Shown: positions 1 to 13,447 of the stretch, piece by piece
Layout: the number at the start of each line of letters is the position of its first letter
How positions within the stretch are numbered: the stretch's first letter is position 1
The notes under the pieces: model-generated
The model's database searches: none
Told to the model about the DNA's origin: nothing
What the model saw: only the letters and a program-made list of their open reading frames with translations
Source: Cryptomeria japonica
Lineage: Eukaryota > Streptophyta > Pinopsida > Cupressales > Cupressaceae
NCBI RefSeq assembly: GCF_030272615.1
Contig: NC_081412.1
Location: forward strand, 342,793,870 to 342,857,869
Reading direction: 5' to 3'
Length of the DNA stretch: 64,000 nt
Position numbers and translations under genes: made by a program

Positions 1-1842
1 AGATGGGCAAAATAAAAGCACAAAGGTGAAAATAGGACCCTATTAGGGTTTTGAAAAAAAGAGGAATTGGATTGCAATTTTGAAAAGGGTCAAACCTAAT
101 AGACAAGGACACCTTGGAAAATGTTTAGAAATCTAAATATAAATGAAATTGATTTGAAACTCACTTAAAATCCAATTAATTTTAAAAATTGGGGTTTGAT
201 GACCTAACCACTTATTTTTAAAATTTGAATTTTGGGAAAAAAGCGGGGGAAATTGAAAATTTGAATTGTAAGATTGAAGACAAATCTGAAAACAATCAGA
301 AATCTAAAAATTAAATGGAAATCCAATTTTTGCACAAGTTCAAGATGATTTTTAAAAATTAGGGTTTTAACAAGTACCTCTTAATTTTGTAAATTGCAAA
401 TTGAACAATAGAAAGAGGAAATTGAATTTGATAAACAAAGCAATTTTTCAGATCTAAGATAACCACAAGCAATTTTTACAAATCACAAGTTCAATTTTAA
501 CTTTAAAAATTAGGGTTTTTAACCACTAAGATTGCAAAAAGTTGAAACTTGTAAGTGAAGAATATGCAATGTTGTTCAAAGGAAAGAATGCAAGATGTTA
601 GGTTCACCAAAATGTAATGGTGGGAAAATGATGAGTGATAGATCAAGAGGAAAACTACTCTTTCCCTCAAAGAAATCACTTTTCACCATTACATTAGGAA
701 GAAGGGGATGAGATAATTCACTAGATTCAATCTATCCACACAAAGATGATAGATTGAATTTTGAATGAATTGAGAATGTTAGGATGATCCCCCTTTTCCT
801 TGTTTGAAACGGAAAGGAAATTGATTGAATTATGTAGTGCAAAAGTGACAAAGAATTGATTATAACTTGAGATCAGAATATGGGATGAAGTTGTGCACCT
901 GGATCTGGCAATAAAATGTCAAGACAAAGCTGCCCTGCGAATTTGAGGAAACGTTGCCCGGACTGTGGCGGGAATGTACACAATCCTCTAAAAAATCCGT
1001 GAAACAAAAAGGGTTTTTCTGCCTCTTCAAATGAAGCCTGAATTTGAAAGTACAGCTGTGCACTTGCAACCTACACACAAAAAAGAGAGGAAAATGGGTT
1101 GGGATTGGGGGTTTGTCTTTGGGTCAAACCCCAATTTTGGAATTAACCAAGCAATGAAAGAAAGTACTTGCAAGTAGATGTAAATGAAAGACTAAATTGT
1201 AAATCACCTCAATGGAGATTGTAGTAGAAATGTTGATAGAAATGCTTATGTGGAATTGAATGTTGAAATCAATCTCCTCTTCAATGGTTGAATCCTTGAC
1301 TTGAATGCAACACCTAGTCTTGAAGAAAGACTTGAGAATGCTTAATGCCGGAAAAGAATGCTTGAATGATTGGATGCTCTTGAATGCTTGATCACTTATG
1401 CAACATGACCTTATTGAAATTCCACTTATCGAACTTATGAAAATGAGAGAGGACAAATGCCCCCTTAAATACATGTGTGATGGATTTGAATTTCATCATG
1501 GGCCGACATCAAGGGAGTTTCCCACCCGAAGCACAACCCACAATGCATGCTCTAGGAAGGGTCCTGCCCCAAAATAGGGCAGGGATAGGGGTGCCATGCC
1601 CCTGTCTTGGGAGGAAAAGGGTGCCATGCCCCTATCCAAGGGGGGAGAGTGGTGTCATGCCCCTGTCCTACCCCTTTCTCTAGGATAGTATGTAGTTGGG
1701 GTGATGCAGAGGCCAAGGAAGAAGTTGTTTTCGCAAGCTGAGCAATCTTCGGTCTCAGATCAGGATAGAGGATTCGAGTTCACATGAGTGAGGACCCTAA
1801 TACAGTAAAAAATTGCTAGGGTCACAATTTTATGACACTACA
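1..1842 (-). mobile_element. probable 3' LTR of a decayed Ty3-like element (left end not seen)
   Basis: On the minus strand an LTR-like start, TGTAGTGTCATAAAATTG, begins at 1842. It is preceded on that strand by a purine-rich run (AGAGATAGGAAT, about 1843-1854) that could be the polypurine tract. A TATA-like TATTTAAGG lies near 1463-1471 on the minus strand. The U3-like part (about 1575-1675) has three imperfect copies of a GGTGCCATGCCCC motif. The rest is AT-rich with short AAATTAGGGTTTT repeats and no gene. No second LTR copy is in the window, so the left boundary and the LTR call are inferred. Confidence 0.45.
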
Positions 1843-1992
1843 ATTCCTATCTCTAGGTCAAATTCTTTTGGCTTGATAAATCTCATTGCTTTTTAACTTA
1901 ATCCCCATGACACACTCCCTTGTAGTACAACCATCATCTTTTTGGCAAAATTATTTTCAAATACAATGTAATTGGACTGCCTACAATTCATG

Positions 1993-2960
1993 TCTCATAG
2001 ATATGTCCACTCTTGGATAGGAATAAACTCCCCTTCAACCATGAGCCTTACCATGAGGTCCTCATGCCAGAACTTAAGACCATTGAAAAATAGGATATAC
2101 ATCAAGATTGAATTGTATATGAAGTCTATATGACTTTCCTTGAATTGATAAATTGCATTATGCAACTTGTCTACAAGAAAGCTTGCATAATCAAAAGGCA
2201 TATTATGGTCTCAGCTTTGAATATCCATACATAACACCAACATGGAATTAGGGATGAATGGTTCTATATCTAAACCAAAAACTTGACACAAAAAGTATGT
2301 GTCCTTGAAATAGCTAGCAAATAAGTCCACAAAATAAGGGGGTTGGTCCCTTGGAGTCAAAGCCTTCTCATCCCTTGAAAAATGTTTTGGCCTAAAGGTC
2401 AAAACTCTGCTCCTATAGAGCCTATCATGAGACTTGAATTACCTGGCCAATTTGTCAATGTCCAAAGGTCAATTGTTCCTCTCATCCAACATAAAAGAAT
2501 CTTCAAATGTCTTTTTGTTTATGATAGCTAGCCTTCCACCATCATGAGTTATAATTTCTCTTATTCCCTCTTTGTATCTTCTAGCTATAGCTCTCATAAG
2601 TTCAATGTTAACAAAGATATTGGGAGTGACCAACCTTTCCAAACTGAAATCTCTAATATTCCTATCTTTCTTCTTGTTATAGCATCATCTCCATAGATTG
2701 AACCCCCATGGTTCAATAATAGGGTCTTTGCATCCTACATTGTGATCAACTAGGAAATCCTCTTTCCTTCTACCAACCTTTTCTCTTTTTTGATTATCAG
2801 TAGACCCAAGAATCTAAGCAATAACCTCATCACTAAACTTCCTTTTGGATTGACCAGTGGAAGATTGAACAATATTAAAACCTTGAGGTTAGGGTTTAGA
2901 AAAGAAAAGTCCATTGTGTTAGGGTTTAGTAGTTCTATATTAATTCCACCTTGTGGATGG
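1993..2960 (-). pseudogene. decayed relative of the LTR-encoded accessory ORF of element E
   Basis: Read on the minus strand, with stops and frame changes, this stretch follows the N-terminal third of the accessory ORF in the 6-kb LTRs of element E. Matching blocks include ERLVTPNIF with KLVVPEVLM, then PLDIDKLA with PIDFESLA, then CQVFG with CQIFG. The clearest is FDYASFLVD (about 2140-2166) against FDYASYLVD. After the last block both proteins continue with a run of Phe/Leu/Met and a short PIQ/PVQ segment. It lies directly upstream, in the minus-strand sense, of the LTR-like sequence ending at 1842. So in this element the ORF probably sat between pol and the 3' LTR rather than inside the LTR. 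Function unknown; the copy is certainly dead. Confidence 0.65.
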
Positions 2961-2989
2961 CCTAGAGAGCTCAATTTCAACACAAAGGG

Positions 2990-4720
2990 CCAAGAATAAA
3001 AATTTAAATCAACAAAATGTGAAAATTGAAGTCCTATAGATACTACAAGTACGTTTATAGAAGCTTTGAATTAAAACCCTGATCTCTGAAAATTTGAATC
3101 ATAGAATTCATAGAGCACAACTTTTGGAAAGATAGTAAACATTTAGAGATTAAAGTAGGATCAATTGAATAGGAATCTTTCTACTTATAATAGTGCAAGG
3201 GGATGAATTAATGGTGACATGTATTAAGTTAGGTAACAATAACTATCCGTTATGTTTCAAATTTGAATGTTGAGTTTCTACAACTATTTAGCTATTATAA
3301 TCAGTAACCAATGAGGTTAAAACATGTCATCTATGGGTCCAAGGTCATGTTGTAGCAGGCTTAACATTTTCATGCATCACTGGCTAATCATTAAACAATG
3401 TGTCAATCCTAACCTTTAATCCTTTGTTAAGTGTGTGTAGTTTAAGGGCCCACTCCTCTATTTCTTGCAACCTTGCAAAATTAGCTCCATCAAGCTATTT
3501 CATTTAGTTGTGCAACTTAGAAAAGAAGCTATATCATTGACCCATTTGGGTATGGCCTTCATTTAATTGCATGAATCAACAAAGCATTTGTGGGGTCCAC
3601 TAGCCCACCACTTGATTTACTAACATGTGGCTTGATATCATTTGTACAATTGGGATGAGGTGGCAAAGATGTGGGCCACCTTGCAATGTTAGTATTGCGG
3701 AGCTTCAGAGTTAAGGCTAGCTACATGCTCATCTCGACCATTGATGCAGATGAAAGTTCTCAAAGGTTCAAGCCTATTGACAAGTTGACCATGGAGTTGA
3801 GGAGTTGGCCTAGGTGTGCAAGTTTTTCTAATTGCACAACAACATGATGATCTAAGCTATTGATGAGAATAAAGAAGTAAGGTCGACACAATCTCTTTGA
3901 CTCTTTGACTACACCATTGCAGATATAGGTTGGTGCACAAGTTCAAAATATATGTAAAATAGCATGGAAATATGAGTAGTCAATGCTACACAATCTGAAT
4001 GAAAAAATATGTTAGCTTTAAAACATGAAAAAGGGGGCACAAGCTCGAGCAGACCAAAAAGGATAAAGTGTGGGGCCAAACAACATGATGACATAATAGA
4101 CTTAGTTATCAACTTAAATGACCAAGAATTTGTTGCAGGAGGTCAACTCAAAATTATAACAGAAAAGTGACCATTTATAGGGTTTACGGTTTAAGGTTTA
4201 AGAACTTCAAGAGATAATAAAACCATAGAAGACCTCATGACAGTAAACAACGGGAGGAAAAAAATAAAGTCCCAACAAATTTCAAGGCAACCAATTCCAC
4301 CTAAATCTTTGTTTTGTTATTTGATCCCTTAATCAGATTCCAAGATCTAATTGCCAACAAATTACCTTCTCAATCTCTAATCACACAACCAGCATCAAAT
4401 GGTCCCAAGTTGCCATTAGAAGCTACATCAAAATTTTCTTTTATCCATCCTTCCTTTGGGTTTTTCCATGTAGCCTATGATCTGTCTATTATATTTAGAT
4501 TAACCTATCCACACCCATTAATAGGTCAAAAATATAGGCTAGGGAAGATCCTTTAGGTGAAATACAAATGCTCCAGTCCACATCCCATGAATAAATCAAG
4601 ATACAAGATCTCAAAGCCCCTCAATTGTTGACACAATAGAGAGTAACTCCGTGAGGTTTAAACCTTGGTTGTTGGTACTACATGAAAGAAACCCCACCAT
4701 TTCACCAAAGGGTCATCCCT
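2990..4720. other. no recognisable gene
   Basis: AT-rich DNA of about 1.7 kb. I found no conserved protein motif in six frames, no LTR ends and no tandem repeat. It may be the worn upstream part of the element whose LTR ends at 1842. Confidence 0.5.
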
Positions 4721-4725
4721 TTGTT

Positions 4726-5863
4726 TATTGGAATCAATGTTCTGGTATTTACAAATTTATTATACTGATTCTCTAACCACCGGATGCAAACAATAGTAAC
4801 TAAAATGTAGAAACACAAAGCAAATAACCACACAACCATAACACTAGAACTTTTACATGGAAACCTTGAAAGGGAAAAACCATGGTGGGATTGAGTACCC
4901 ATAATATTATTATACTATGGCCTATAGTAAAACAATATTACAAAAGTTGGAATGCACTTGCATTCAGGCACACCACCTAGAGCTCACTGCTCAATTTCAA
5001 AAGGGCTACAACCTCAAAGGAAGGCTCACTACCTTATTGGATATGATAAAATGATTACAATGATAAATGAACTAAGAATAACATCTAACTATGCCAAAAT
5101 ATAGTTCCAGTTAGGCTTTGATTGATCCGTTGTCACTACTCTGAGAAACTACTCTATTATGTTCTGCTACCATGTACCGGATCATGAAAATATAAGATGC
5201 GCATGTGAAACTATGATCAATCACTTCCCAAAACAATCTCACATACATACCACCCAAAAAATGATCATCCAAGTTAGTATTATATATCTGCACCACCAAA
5301 ATAGATCTCTGACTAGTTGGCTTCTCAAAACTATAAAATATGAAATGTGTAGGCTCATATCAACTCAAACCATTTCAAATCCTTATACCAAACCTAAAAC
5401 ATGTTATCAAAAGCTTCCCATAGTTCATCCCAATCACTTCAAACTCATCAACATCCATCGAAATCACCTCAATAATCCGAACCATGCACTACACCATCAA
5501 ACATAATGATAACTTTGTTCTTCCTTGCAATGGCGGATACCGGACCAAGAAACTTTCACTAGAATTAACACCAGAGGAAGAAATTGCATGATAAGATACC
5601 TCACACATCCAATCACTTATTCCAATCACCACAACCAAAAATGCATCACCAAAAATGAATAATGTTCACCGGATTCATACACCATGTTTCACCAACCAAA
5701 CTCATGCTCACGAATAGCCCAACTTACTCAAGGCTTCTGGTTAACCCAATTTCCATATACTAGATAGGATTTGTAGGTTGAGTTGTCATCAATGACAACC
5801 CCTAAGTAATCTCCATGCATTGAACATCATCAATTTTCACCATAACAATTTGTTTTTCCAACA
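4726..5863 (-). repeat. 3' LTR of element B
   Basis: 1,138 bp, matching 20303-22599 apart from nested LTR C, with a few differences per line by eye. It carries the shared GGGAAAAACCATGGTGGG block (about 4873-4890). Compared with the 5' copy it has lost the short segment holding the terminal hairpin just inside the LTR start. Confidence 0.9.
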
Positions 5864-5875
5864 ATCTCCCCCTTT
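5864..5875 (-). promoter_or_regulatory. polypurine tract of element B
   Basis: Minus strand AAAGGGGGAGAT immediately abuts the 3' LTR. It is identical to the tract of Copia element G at 62740-62751. Confidence 0.85.
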
Positions 5876-5949
5876 GGAATTGATGGCAACATTGTGAAAA
5901 ATGACAAGTGTCCAACACTCCAAAACTAAAATCAATTTGTACACTCAAC

Positions 5950-7991
5950 TGACTCCCCCTAAGAATGTGCACCATTTTTCACTGCTCTATCTCCCCCTTT
6001 GACATCAATGGAAAAAGTAGGGATTCGACAAAAAATATGTACAAAAGAATGTATGCAATAATTTATAGGAATTTGAAAATATCTGCATGTCACCTTCAAG
6101 GATTTCAAGTACTCATTCCATCCTTTCAGGAAACAATCCAAAACATTTATTAAGGCACTGAACATGTATGCATGAACTTCTATGCCCTTAAGGTTTATCA
6201 AAACATCTTTACCCAAAGATGTCACCGCATCCTGCTGAGCACCAAGTAAAGTGTCCATCTGGGGAGTGATTAAGCTTCTCAATTCTCCCACTCTGCTCAT
6301 CATCTGATCCTTTTCTTTATTCAGGTCCTTTATTTTATTAGTGAGATCCATTATATGGGCTTCAAGGCTACAAGGAAAAAATGAATGTGGAGCAAATCAT
6401 TGTGCTATACCAGCTAATTTCCCTTCAAGATCTCTTATCTTCTTGTTAGTATCTACATAAAACTTAGGCAAAAAGAGACATGACTTGAAGATTTTACCGC
6501 CTTCATCCAAAGCATCCTCTACACTCTTCACCATGGATTTCAAAACTTCCTTATCAACCTCAATTGTTTTTAAAAGGTTTGAAGCCTTATCTCATTAAAC
6601 TTATTCAAAACCTTTATGTCAGCTTCTTTCTCTAATGATACAAAATCTGATTCTACTTTATTTAACATATCCTTAAGCTTACTAGAGGGCCAGTCATTGG
6701 AAATCTACTTAAGGTTGGGAAAAAATTTCTCCAAAATTGCAGTTGCCAAAGATATCACCTCTTTTTCTTCTGATGCGGACATGAGTAAGTCCTCATTTAC
6801 CTTGATCTACATGAGGGTGGCCAACTTTAGTTCTTGAAGAGGAGATAGGGTGCTCAAATCTGCCGGACCATGAGAAAAATCATCCTCAACTGCAATCTAT
6901 TCTCCTTTATCAGGAACAATGGCTTTTGTCATGGTTATCAGAGGCTCAATAGTCTACTCTTCACCCTTCTCTTTCACAACTTCTTCTATTTTTACATTCT
7001 CTTCACCTTTCTCACCATCACCTTCACCCTTACCTACTTCACCTAACTCCTCTGCTATCATCTCAATAATTGTTTCTATCTAAGGAGGATCCTACGTAGC
7101 TTCACTGGAGTGATCAACTGCTTGATTATCTGAGGTAACATCCATAGTTTCCTATTCAATCAGATCAATTTGTACAAATGGCTGATCTTCAGAAACTTCT
7201 ATCTGCACATGAATCATCAGAGGAGAAGTATCTTTGCTTGACTATCCTTCTAGTTGTGAGTCATCCTTCTCCAAAACAACCTGATAGTTATTCTCTTTCA
7301 AAATTCTCCTTAGAATACCCTCAGTATCTTTTACTACTTCATCAACCCTCCTGAATATTATTTTGTTTACTCTATTCTTGCTCCAGAAGTTTTCCTTTGC
7401 AAGTCCCACAATCTTAGGTCTCTCTTCTCTTGTTATTTCAGGACACAACTCTACTAATGTAAGTTCTTTCAACCTTTCATATTCTATACTTGTTGTGTGT
7501 CTCTAGGAATCCAAGATATCATACAACTATTTCAGAATCAGAGATGATAGTTCAATCAATGCTTAAATTAAATAATTCATGTAATTTACAACTACCTCTT
7601 CTATAGCTCTTTGAACTTTCTCAGAAGAATGCCCATAATATATAGAAAAGTTTGACATATTACCTTCATTATCTATTGTATCTATAATCTACTGCAATGG
7701 GGGTACAATAGTGTAAGAACCTTCAATCTTACCGACTTGAGGGCTTCATCTATCTTAGATTTCTTTTTGCTTGTCCTTGTCTTGCTAGATTTCTCACCTT
7801 GTGTCTTATCTTTCCTTGCAGATGGAGCACCATCGGATATTGGTTTCTTGACAACTCTATCAAAAGTAGTAGTTTTCTTCACCTCTTTAACTTCTTCATC
7901 CGATTCAGTTTCCTCTTCTACTGCAACATATTTCCTTGTAGATTTCTCCTTCTTCCTCTTTTCAAATCCACCTATTAATGTTGATTGTGGC
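5950..7991 (-). pseudogene. ORF2 of element B, C-terminal part
   Basis: This continues the reading of 17276-18673 after element A is set aside. Across the empty site (one GTGGC copy) the minus-strand frame reads through, so A landed inside this ORF. The first part is rich in Lys, Glu and Ser, with a basic stretch KKSKID near 7760. A Glu/Lys-rich helical segment follows (7242-7472). The C-terminus is a predicted coiled coil (6200-6350) containing NKIKDLNKEKDQ. Several stops interrupt it. The homologous ORF2 of A also ends in a coiled coil. Function unknown; an RNA- or protein-binding accessory factor is only a guess. Confidence 0.6.
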
Positions 7992-9110
7992 TGTTAGGCC
8001 CAATATGGAAAGCTAATGTACTGAGAGGGGAGGGGTGAATTAGTACTTCAAAACATTTCTTCAACAATATCTTTACTGTTATGCATAAACCGAATAGTGC
8101 AGTGACATAATATAAAACTAAAACAAATAGATAACAATCATACATGATTCACTCCATAACACATATATTTTGATTACCCAGAAACTCTTGGTTAGAGAGA
8201 AAAACCATGGTGGGGATGGCACCCACAACTTCACTACTGCAATAATAAAGAGTGCTCGGTTAGAGCTACATGTTTAGCTATTTCTGATAGCTTACCCTGT
8301 TAGGAGTAACAAGATCTGTTAGATCTACCTTGCTAAAGGATTTTACAACACTTCATCTAAATGTTGCACCTAGTTAGAGGCTTTACAATTTATAGACTTG
8401 ATTAGAGTCTTTTACCCTATTAAAGGCTTCTCTTACAACTTCACAATATTACAATAAAATCATTACAAATATCTGCAACTTTACATTTGGAATGTTATAG
8501 CAGATTCTATGTGCTTAGATTAGATTACCTTGCTTATAGCATACCTCGGTAACCCATATAGTAACTCGGTAAACCCTTCTGTTTACTCTGTTCTTCGACT
8601 GTTCTCTGAAAACTTTCTCCGTGACCTTCATGTCTCTGTAATAGTCTTCTTACACTCATGCACACACCTTTAACTCTTTAACTCATGCTGTATAAATAGA
8701 TCTCTTGTGACGGTGATCCAATTCATTACTTCGATCTTACAAACACGATTTATTAAATGAATAACCATGCAAAATATTTCATTGGTTAGATAACCTCAAA
8801 ATCATACACAATCTTCAAGTGTAATTTCCAATGTGATAATGGTTAGATGTGCCTCGATCTTGTAACACATTTTCATATGCATGTCTAGGTTCAATGAATC
8901 TGGTAACACATTTCACTCAGTGTAAATCAACTTGGTGTGTCATCTTTGCTGCTCGGTAGACAGCTCGGTGTATACTGTGTTCTATGACTGCTTTCTTCTA
9001 TAACTGACTAAACTGTACATACCGACTGAATATTTTAGTAATAGATAACTGACTAGAGTATATAGTATAACTTTGACATAAAACTAATGGCAATCTGATA
9101 AGTAGTAACA
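7992..9110 (-). repeat. 3' LTR of element A
   Basis: 1,119 bp, TGTTAGG...TAACA, repeated at 14864-17270 around the nested LTR D. It carries the terminal hairpin (8018-8046) and the AAAAACCATGGTGGGG block (about 8200-8214). Confidence 0.93.
8018..8046. other. LTR-terminal hairpin (element A, 3' LTR)
   Basis: Arms GTACT and AGTAC flank a G-rich loop (C-rich in the minus-strand RNA). The 5' LTR copy at 14890-14918 has longer perfect arms, GTACTGA and TCAGTAC. Confidence 0.6.
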
Positions 9111-9122
9111 ATCTCCCCTTTT
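9111..9122 (-). promoter_or_regulatory. polypurine tract of element A
   Basis: Minus strand AAAAGGGGAGAT directly precedes the 3' LTR, as expected for the primer of plus-strand DNA synthesis. Confidence 0.85.
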
Positions 9123-9512
9123 GACATTAGTTGAGATGTTTGACAAAAACTACTTTCAAAGTTATAACTCAATAATCTATATACTTGCAAAATTTGACTA
9201 TGCTGATAGTATATACAATAGTCAATAATAATATATCAGATATACTCCCCTTATTGATATACTATATAAAATTCTGAGTTTTGCATGCTTGATGATCTGT
9301 TCTTGTTCTATGCTTACTATCCTATACACTGTGCGGTTTACTGCTCTTGGATACTCTGCTTATTCTACTTGGTATACTCCCCCTGTATACTATACTCCGA
9401 ATACTATACCATTCTCTCAATACTGAATTAATACTGTATCACTCCCCTAATGCTGTAACATATTACTCCACAAATATAGTATCACTCCCCCTTTTTGACA
9501 AACATCAAAAAC

Positions 9513-12500
9513 TTAATTTCCATGCGGGGGTGGTAACTGATCAAAAATGGATTTGTACTTGGTCTGGGCATCGGTGAGAGCGACAGAGAGTGCATCCTTT
9601 ACACTATCCATTAAAGAATTATGTGCTTGAATATCAGCCAATAGTGATATTAAGCCATCTAGAGTGCTTCCCTCTTGAGTAGTAGATAAGTATGTGGCTC
9701 GGTTGATCTATTCTTGGACTAATGAAAGATGTGGAAGGAATAATGTCTAAAGGGTCATTATGTCCATCTGGATCTTGTGTTCATCATTTCGTAAGTCCAA
9801 TTGTTGAGCCATGAGCTGTTGTAACTTTGTATAAAAATTCTGAACTGAATTTGGCTCGGTGGTCAACTTATTTGAGAGATCGCTGATCTCTTTCTCAATT
9901 GCCTCTATTTTATTATTAATGTCTTTAATGAATAAAGAAAATGTGCAGAGTTTCTGAAATAAATAATGAATGTGCTTGAGTTGAGGACTCAACTCACCAA
10001 TAAATTTGACAAGTTTAACTTTGCCAATAGCTATAGCTTTTTTTACCTCTTCTATCATTTTGGCACTGAGCTCTTTGTCTTTCAGCTTGCTCAAATACTC
10101 TGATGCATCGACTCCAAATGTCTCTATCTCTGTTAGGAGTTCATCTAGTTGAATGTGGATGGTTGCATCAGTTGATATTGTAGCTTCAAGTAGAATATCT
10201 ATTAAAAGTGCTTTTACCTCTGAAGTACTTTCTTTTTCTTTTGAATGGCCATTTGCTTCTCTTATTCAGCCTTTGCTTTGCATAGTTCACTAAAATCAGT
10301 GAGTGCTTGCCCCTTTAATTTTGCTATGTCTACATTGGGCAACACTATGGGTTTTGACAAATCAACTTTAAAACTATGCTTCTTCACTTTCTTTTCTTTA
10401 CCTTTCACCGATGGGACTAAGACAATTGCTTGTGAGGCTTGATTACCCTCGGTAGGTTGCTCGGTAGAGGCAACACTTTGATCGGTTCCTTTAGCCTCTG
10501 TAGAGTCCTTTGTGTCTTGGTACTTGGTGTCTCAGTTGCAACATTCTCAATGCCAAAAGGTGCTTGAGATGTCTATCTTGAGTAGTACCTTCTCCTGTTG
10601 CAGACTTGTGACCTTCAGTGCCTTGATCGGTATCCTGAGGAGTTTCGGTTGAGACAGGTTGCTTGACCGTTGGATAAGGCTAAACTTGTTCCAAAACTGA
10701 TTCACTAGATACAAGTTTTGCATATGCAGTGCCTTCTATCATTTCTTGTTTCGGTGCCTCTATATCCATGACATCTTCATCTATTTGAATGGTGTCAGTA
10801 GGGTCTTGTTTGGTAGCATCAGGACCTTGCTCGGTGACATCAGGATTGTGCTCGGTGACATCAATGATTTCAACTATAGCTTGCTCACCAGCATCCTTGA
10901 TTTTAAAGATTTCCTGCCACTTTGCTTTTGTTTCATTTTCTACTTCAATATATAGCCCATTCATCAGTTTTAAGGCTCTCTGTTTTACAAGAAACTTTGA
11001 ATTGTAGGTTGTCAAATGTTCCTTTATTTCAGCTACTGACATATCAGGAAAGAGATGGGCTAGACTTCTTTCTCTGATTTTCTCTGAGTCCATTGCATAC
11101 TTCCACCTATTATCAATATGCAGATGCAATTCATTTGGAAGTGACTTAGCTAGTTCCAATGGAGCTAACCAAAACTTTAGAAGTGTGCAGATGACAACTT
11201 CTTCAATTTGTCTCTTTTCATCATTGTTCCTGGTTTCATAATTGACATATCTAAATCCTCCAAATCCACCATATTCTTTCAGATTAGCATAGAAGTTTTC
11301 AACACTATGTATATTTACCTTCTTGCTTTTGACAATCTGAAATTTGCTTGCATCTTCTGATTCAGTATCACTAGACTCTTTTGCCAAAATGAGTCTCCGA
11401 GTAGATTTCTTGTATGTCTTTGTTACCTTGGGAATAGTAACACTCTTTGTCTTCTTACTCGATGAAGCTGCAGATGTTCTAGTGTTAGGTCATTTTACTG
11501 GAGGTGGAGTCAGTGAGACTTTTGATGTGTCCTGTTTCTTTCTCTTTAACACTTTACCCTTAGGCAATTTAGTGCTCAGTGTTATAGCTGCCTCTTGGGC
11601 TTCAGATTCCTCTTCGGTAATGGCAATGGTGCCTTTGACAGGTGTAGAGGAAGAGTCTTCTCTGAATTTCTCAGACAATGCTTTTATCATTTTTGTTGCC
11701 TTTCTTGTAGCTTTGGGTACTACAATATTCATCTTTACCTTTTCCTTTACTTCCTCATAGGTACCATACCTCAGCTCGGTAGCATGTCTGGGCAATGTAA
11801 GAAATGCATCAATTTGTTGTTTTGTGATGTCAAAATCAATCTCATAACCCATTGGTGACAAAGATTGAGTCCTCAGTTCCACAACATTCACATAACAGTA
11901 ATCGGTGTCAACTTCAAAACATATATCATTTTTGTATTTCTCTACTAGCTGGGGTGGAATCCTATATCTTTTATGCATTTTCTCTTGGAATTTACTGAAG
12001 TAATCATCCATGATATCATTGAAATTATCGCCTAACTTCTTAATGAAGTCATTAATCTGATGGGTGATAGGTCGGTGTAGCTCCCAAACAACTTTACCGA
12101 CTGATGCAAAGAATTTTTCAAAGTAGAAAAACATGCATACCAGTAGTGATCCAAACTTTAGAGTATTAGCCGAGTTGTTCTTCTTCGGCTTCCTGATGGT
12201 GTTCAGATTTTCAAATAGGTTCTTGAGCAATACCTCGCATAGGTCAATTTTCATTCCCTTTTTCACAATTTTGTAAGCCAAGTCTATTGTTGCATAGGGA
12301 ACACTGTTTTCCCTTGCCGATTGGAAGAAACAGTAGCCCATTACTCTAATGGCAAACTTTAGTTCTTCATCTATGACATTATTCAGTTTCAATCCTCTGC
12401 AATTAGATTCCACTCCGGTTAAACTAATCAATTCCTTCTGTGATATCATCTTCTGGGCTCGGGCATGATCATAGATAGGGTAACCAGTAATCAGATGAAT

Positions 12501-12892
12501 GATTTCCTTGGTAATCTTAAATGGTTGCTCTTCTAGCCACATGAAATCATCATGAACTCTATTCAGAACAAACTTGACCCACTGGGGTTTGAACCACGAG
12601 GATAGGTTAGGGCTTTAGTTAATCCCTTGACTTTGATGTGCTCATACTTGTTGTTCAATATACCATCGGTACATAGCTCATCATAGGTGTCTCAGATTTC
12701 AACATGATCGAGTTCTTCAACATGACATTTGGTGAAGAATCTCACATCTTCGACTAGTAACACTCTATCTGGGATGAGTGAAAAGGCGGTTTTGTCATCC
12801 AGTTCAGAAGCGACTTTGGGGGTCAAAGAGTATTTCAGTGAGGGCTTCTCTACATTCTTGACAACTATGGGATCTTAGATCTTGGGTGCCAT
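9513..12892 (-). pseudogene. ORF2 of element A (about 1,100 codons, broken)
   Basis: The likely start is the ATG at 12892 (MAPK; context CAATGG). A stop follows after five codons, and others include TGA at 11490-11492. The longest open parts are 11490-12542 (350 codons) and 10680-11387 (235 codons), in one frame. Near 12550 the protein reads HDDFMWLEEQ-FKITKEIIHL, and further on LKFGSLLVCMFFYF, ELRTQSLSPMG and a Lys-rich tail. The second part has NFYANLKEYGGFG. The C-terminus (9747-10094) is a coiled coil. The N-terminal half aligns clearly with ORF2 of element B (DEFMWLDS-YKITK, FKFGSLIVCLSLYF, EPRT...PMG). I do not know its function. It is not a protease, polymerase or integrase. Confidence 0.7.
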
Positions 12893-13447
12893 TGAAGATT
12901 TCAGATAAAAAACTAACAAAGAGTCCTTAGGGTTTCAGGATTTCAAACGACAGATGCTTTATACTTAGCAGATAATGGCAACTAGATAAGATTGGTAAAC
13001 CAACTTAACAATGTGTTGAGATTTGATGTAAATACCTTGAATTTTCTTTGTAGGAGGTTTGATCACCTTTGAATCACTTGCTCTATTCTCTCAAAAACTT
13101 GGTAAGTGTAAATGACCGCGAAAATGCTTTTAAGTACACAAAATACCTTATTGGGCTCCGTGCGGATTAGGTCAAAACATTAAATGCACTCGGTTCCTCT
13201 TTAACTGATTTACTCTCCTTTTTCATTTTAACCGAGTAACCAAACTTCCTTCATTTACCGACTTGACAGGCTTCCTGTATTCACCGACTTGACAAGTTTC
13301 CTGTAAAGTGTTTCAAAAGACTTTGATAGAATTTCAAGCTTACTATTACATCTTAACTATGCAGATTTTTGAATTTAGTACATAATATAATAGGAACTGT
13401 TAAGATTTTAACCTTCAAAGAATGCAGTCCCTTCATACCTTTACCGA
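12893..13447 (-). promoter_or_regulatory. spacer between gag-like gene and ORF2 of A, with a candidate internal promoter
   Basis: No coding match. At 13111-13133 the minus strand reads TTAAAAGCATTTTCGCGG..., a TATA-like core that has a close counterpart at the same place in element B (18842-18864). A second TATA-like ATAAAG lies near 12957-12962, 65 bp before the ORF2 ATG. Promoter function is inferred. Confidence 0.35.
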
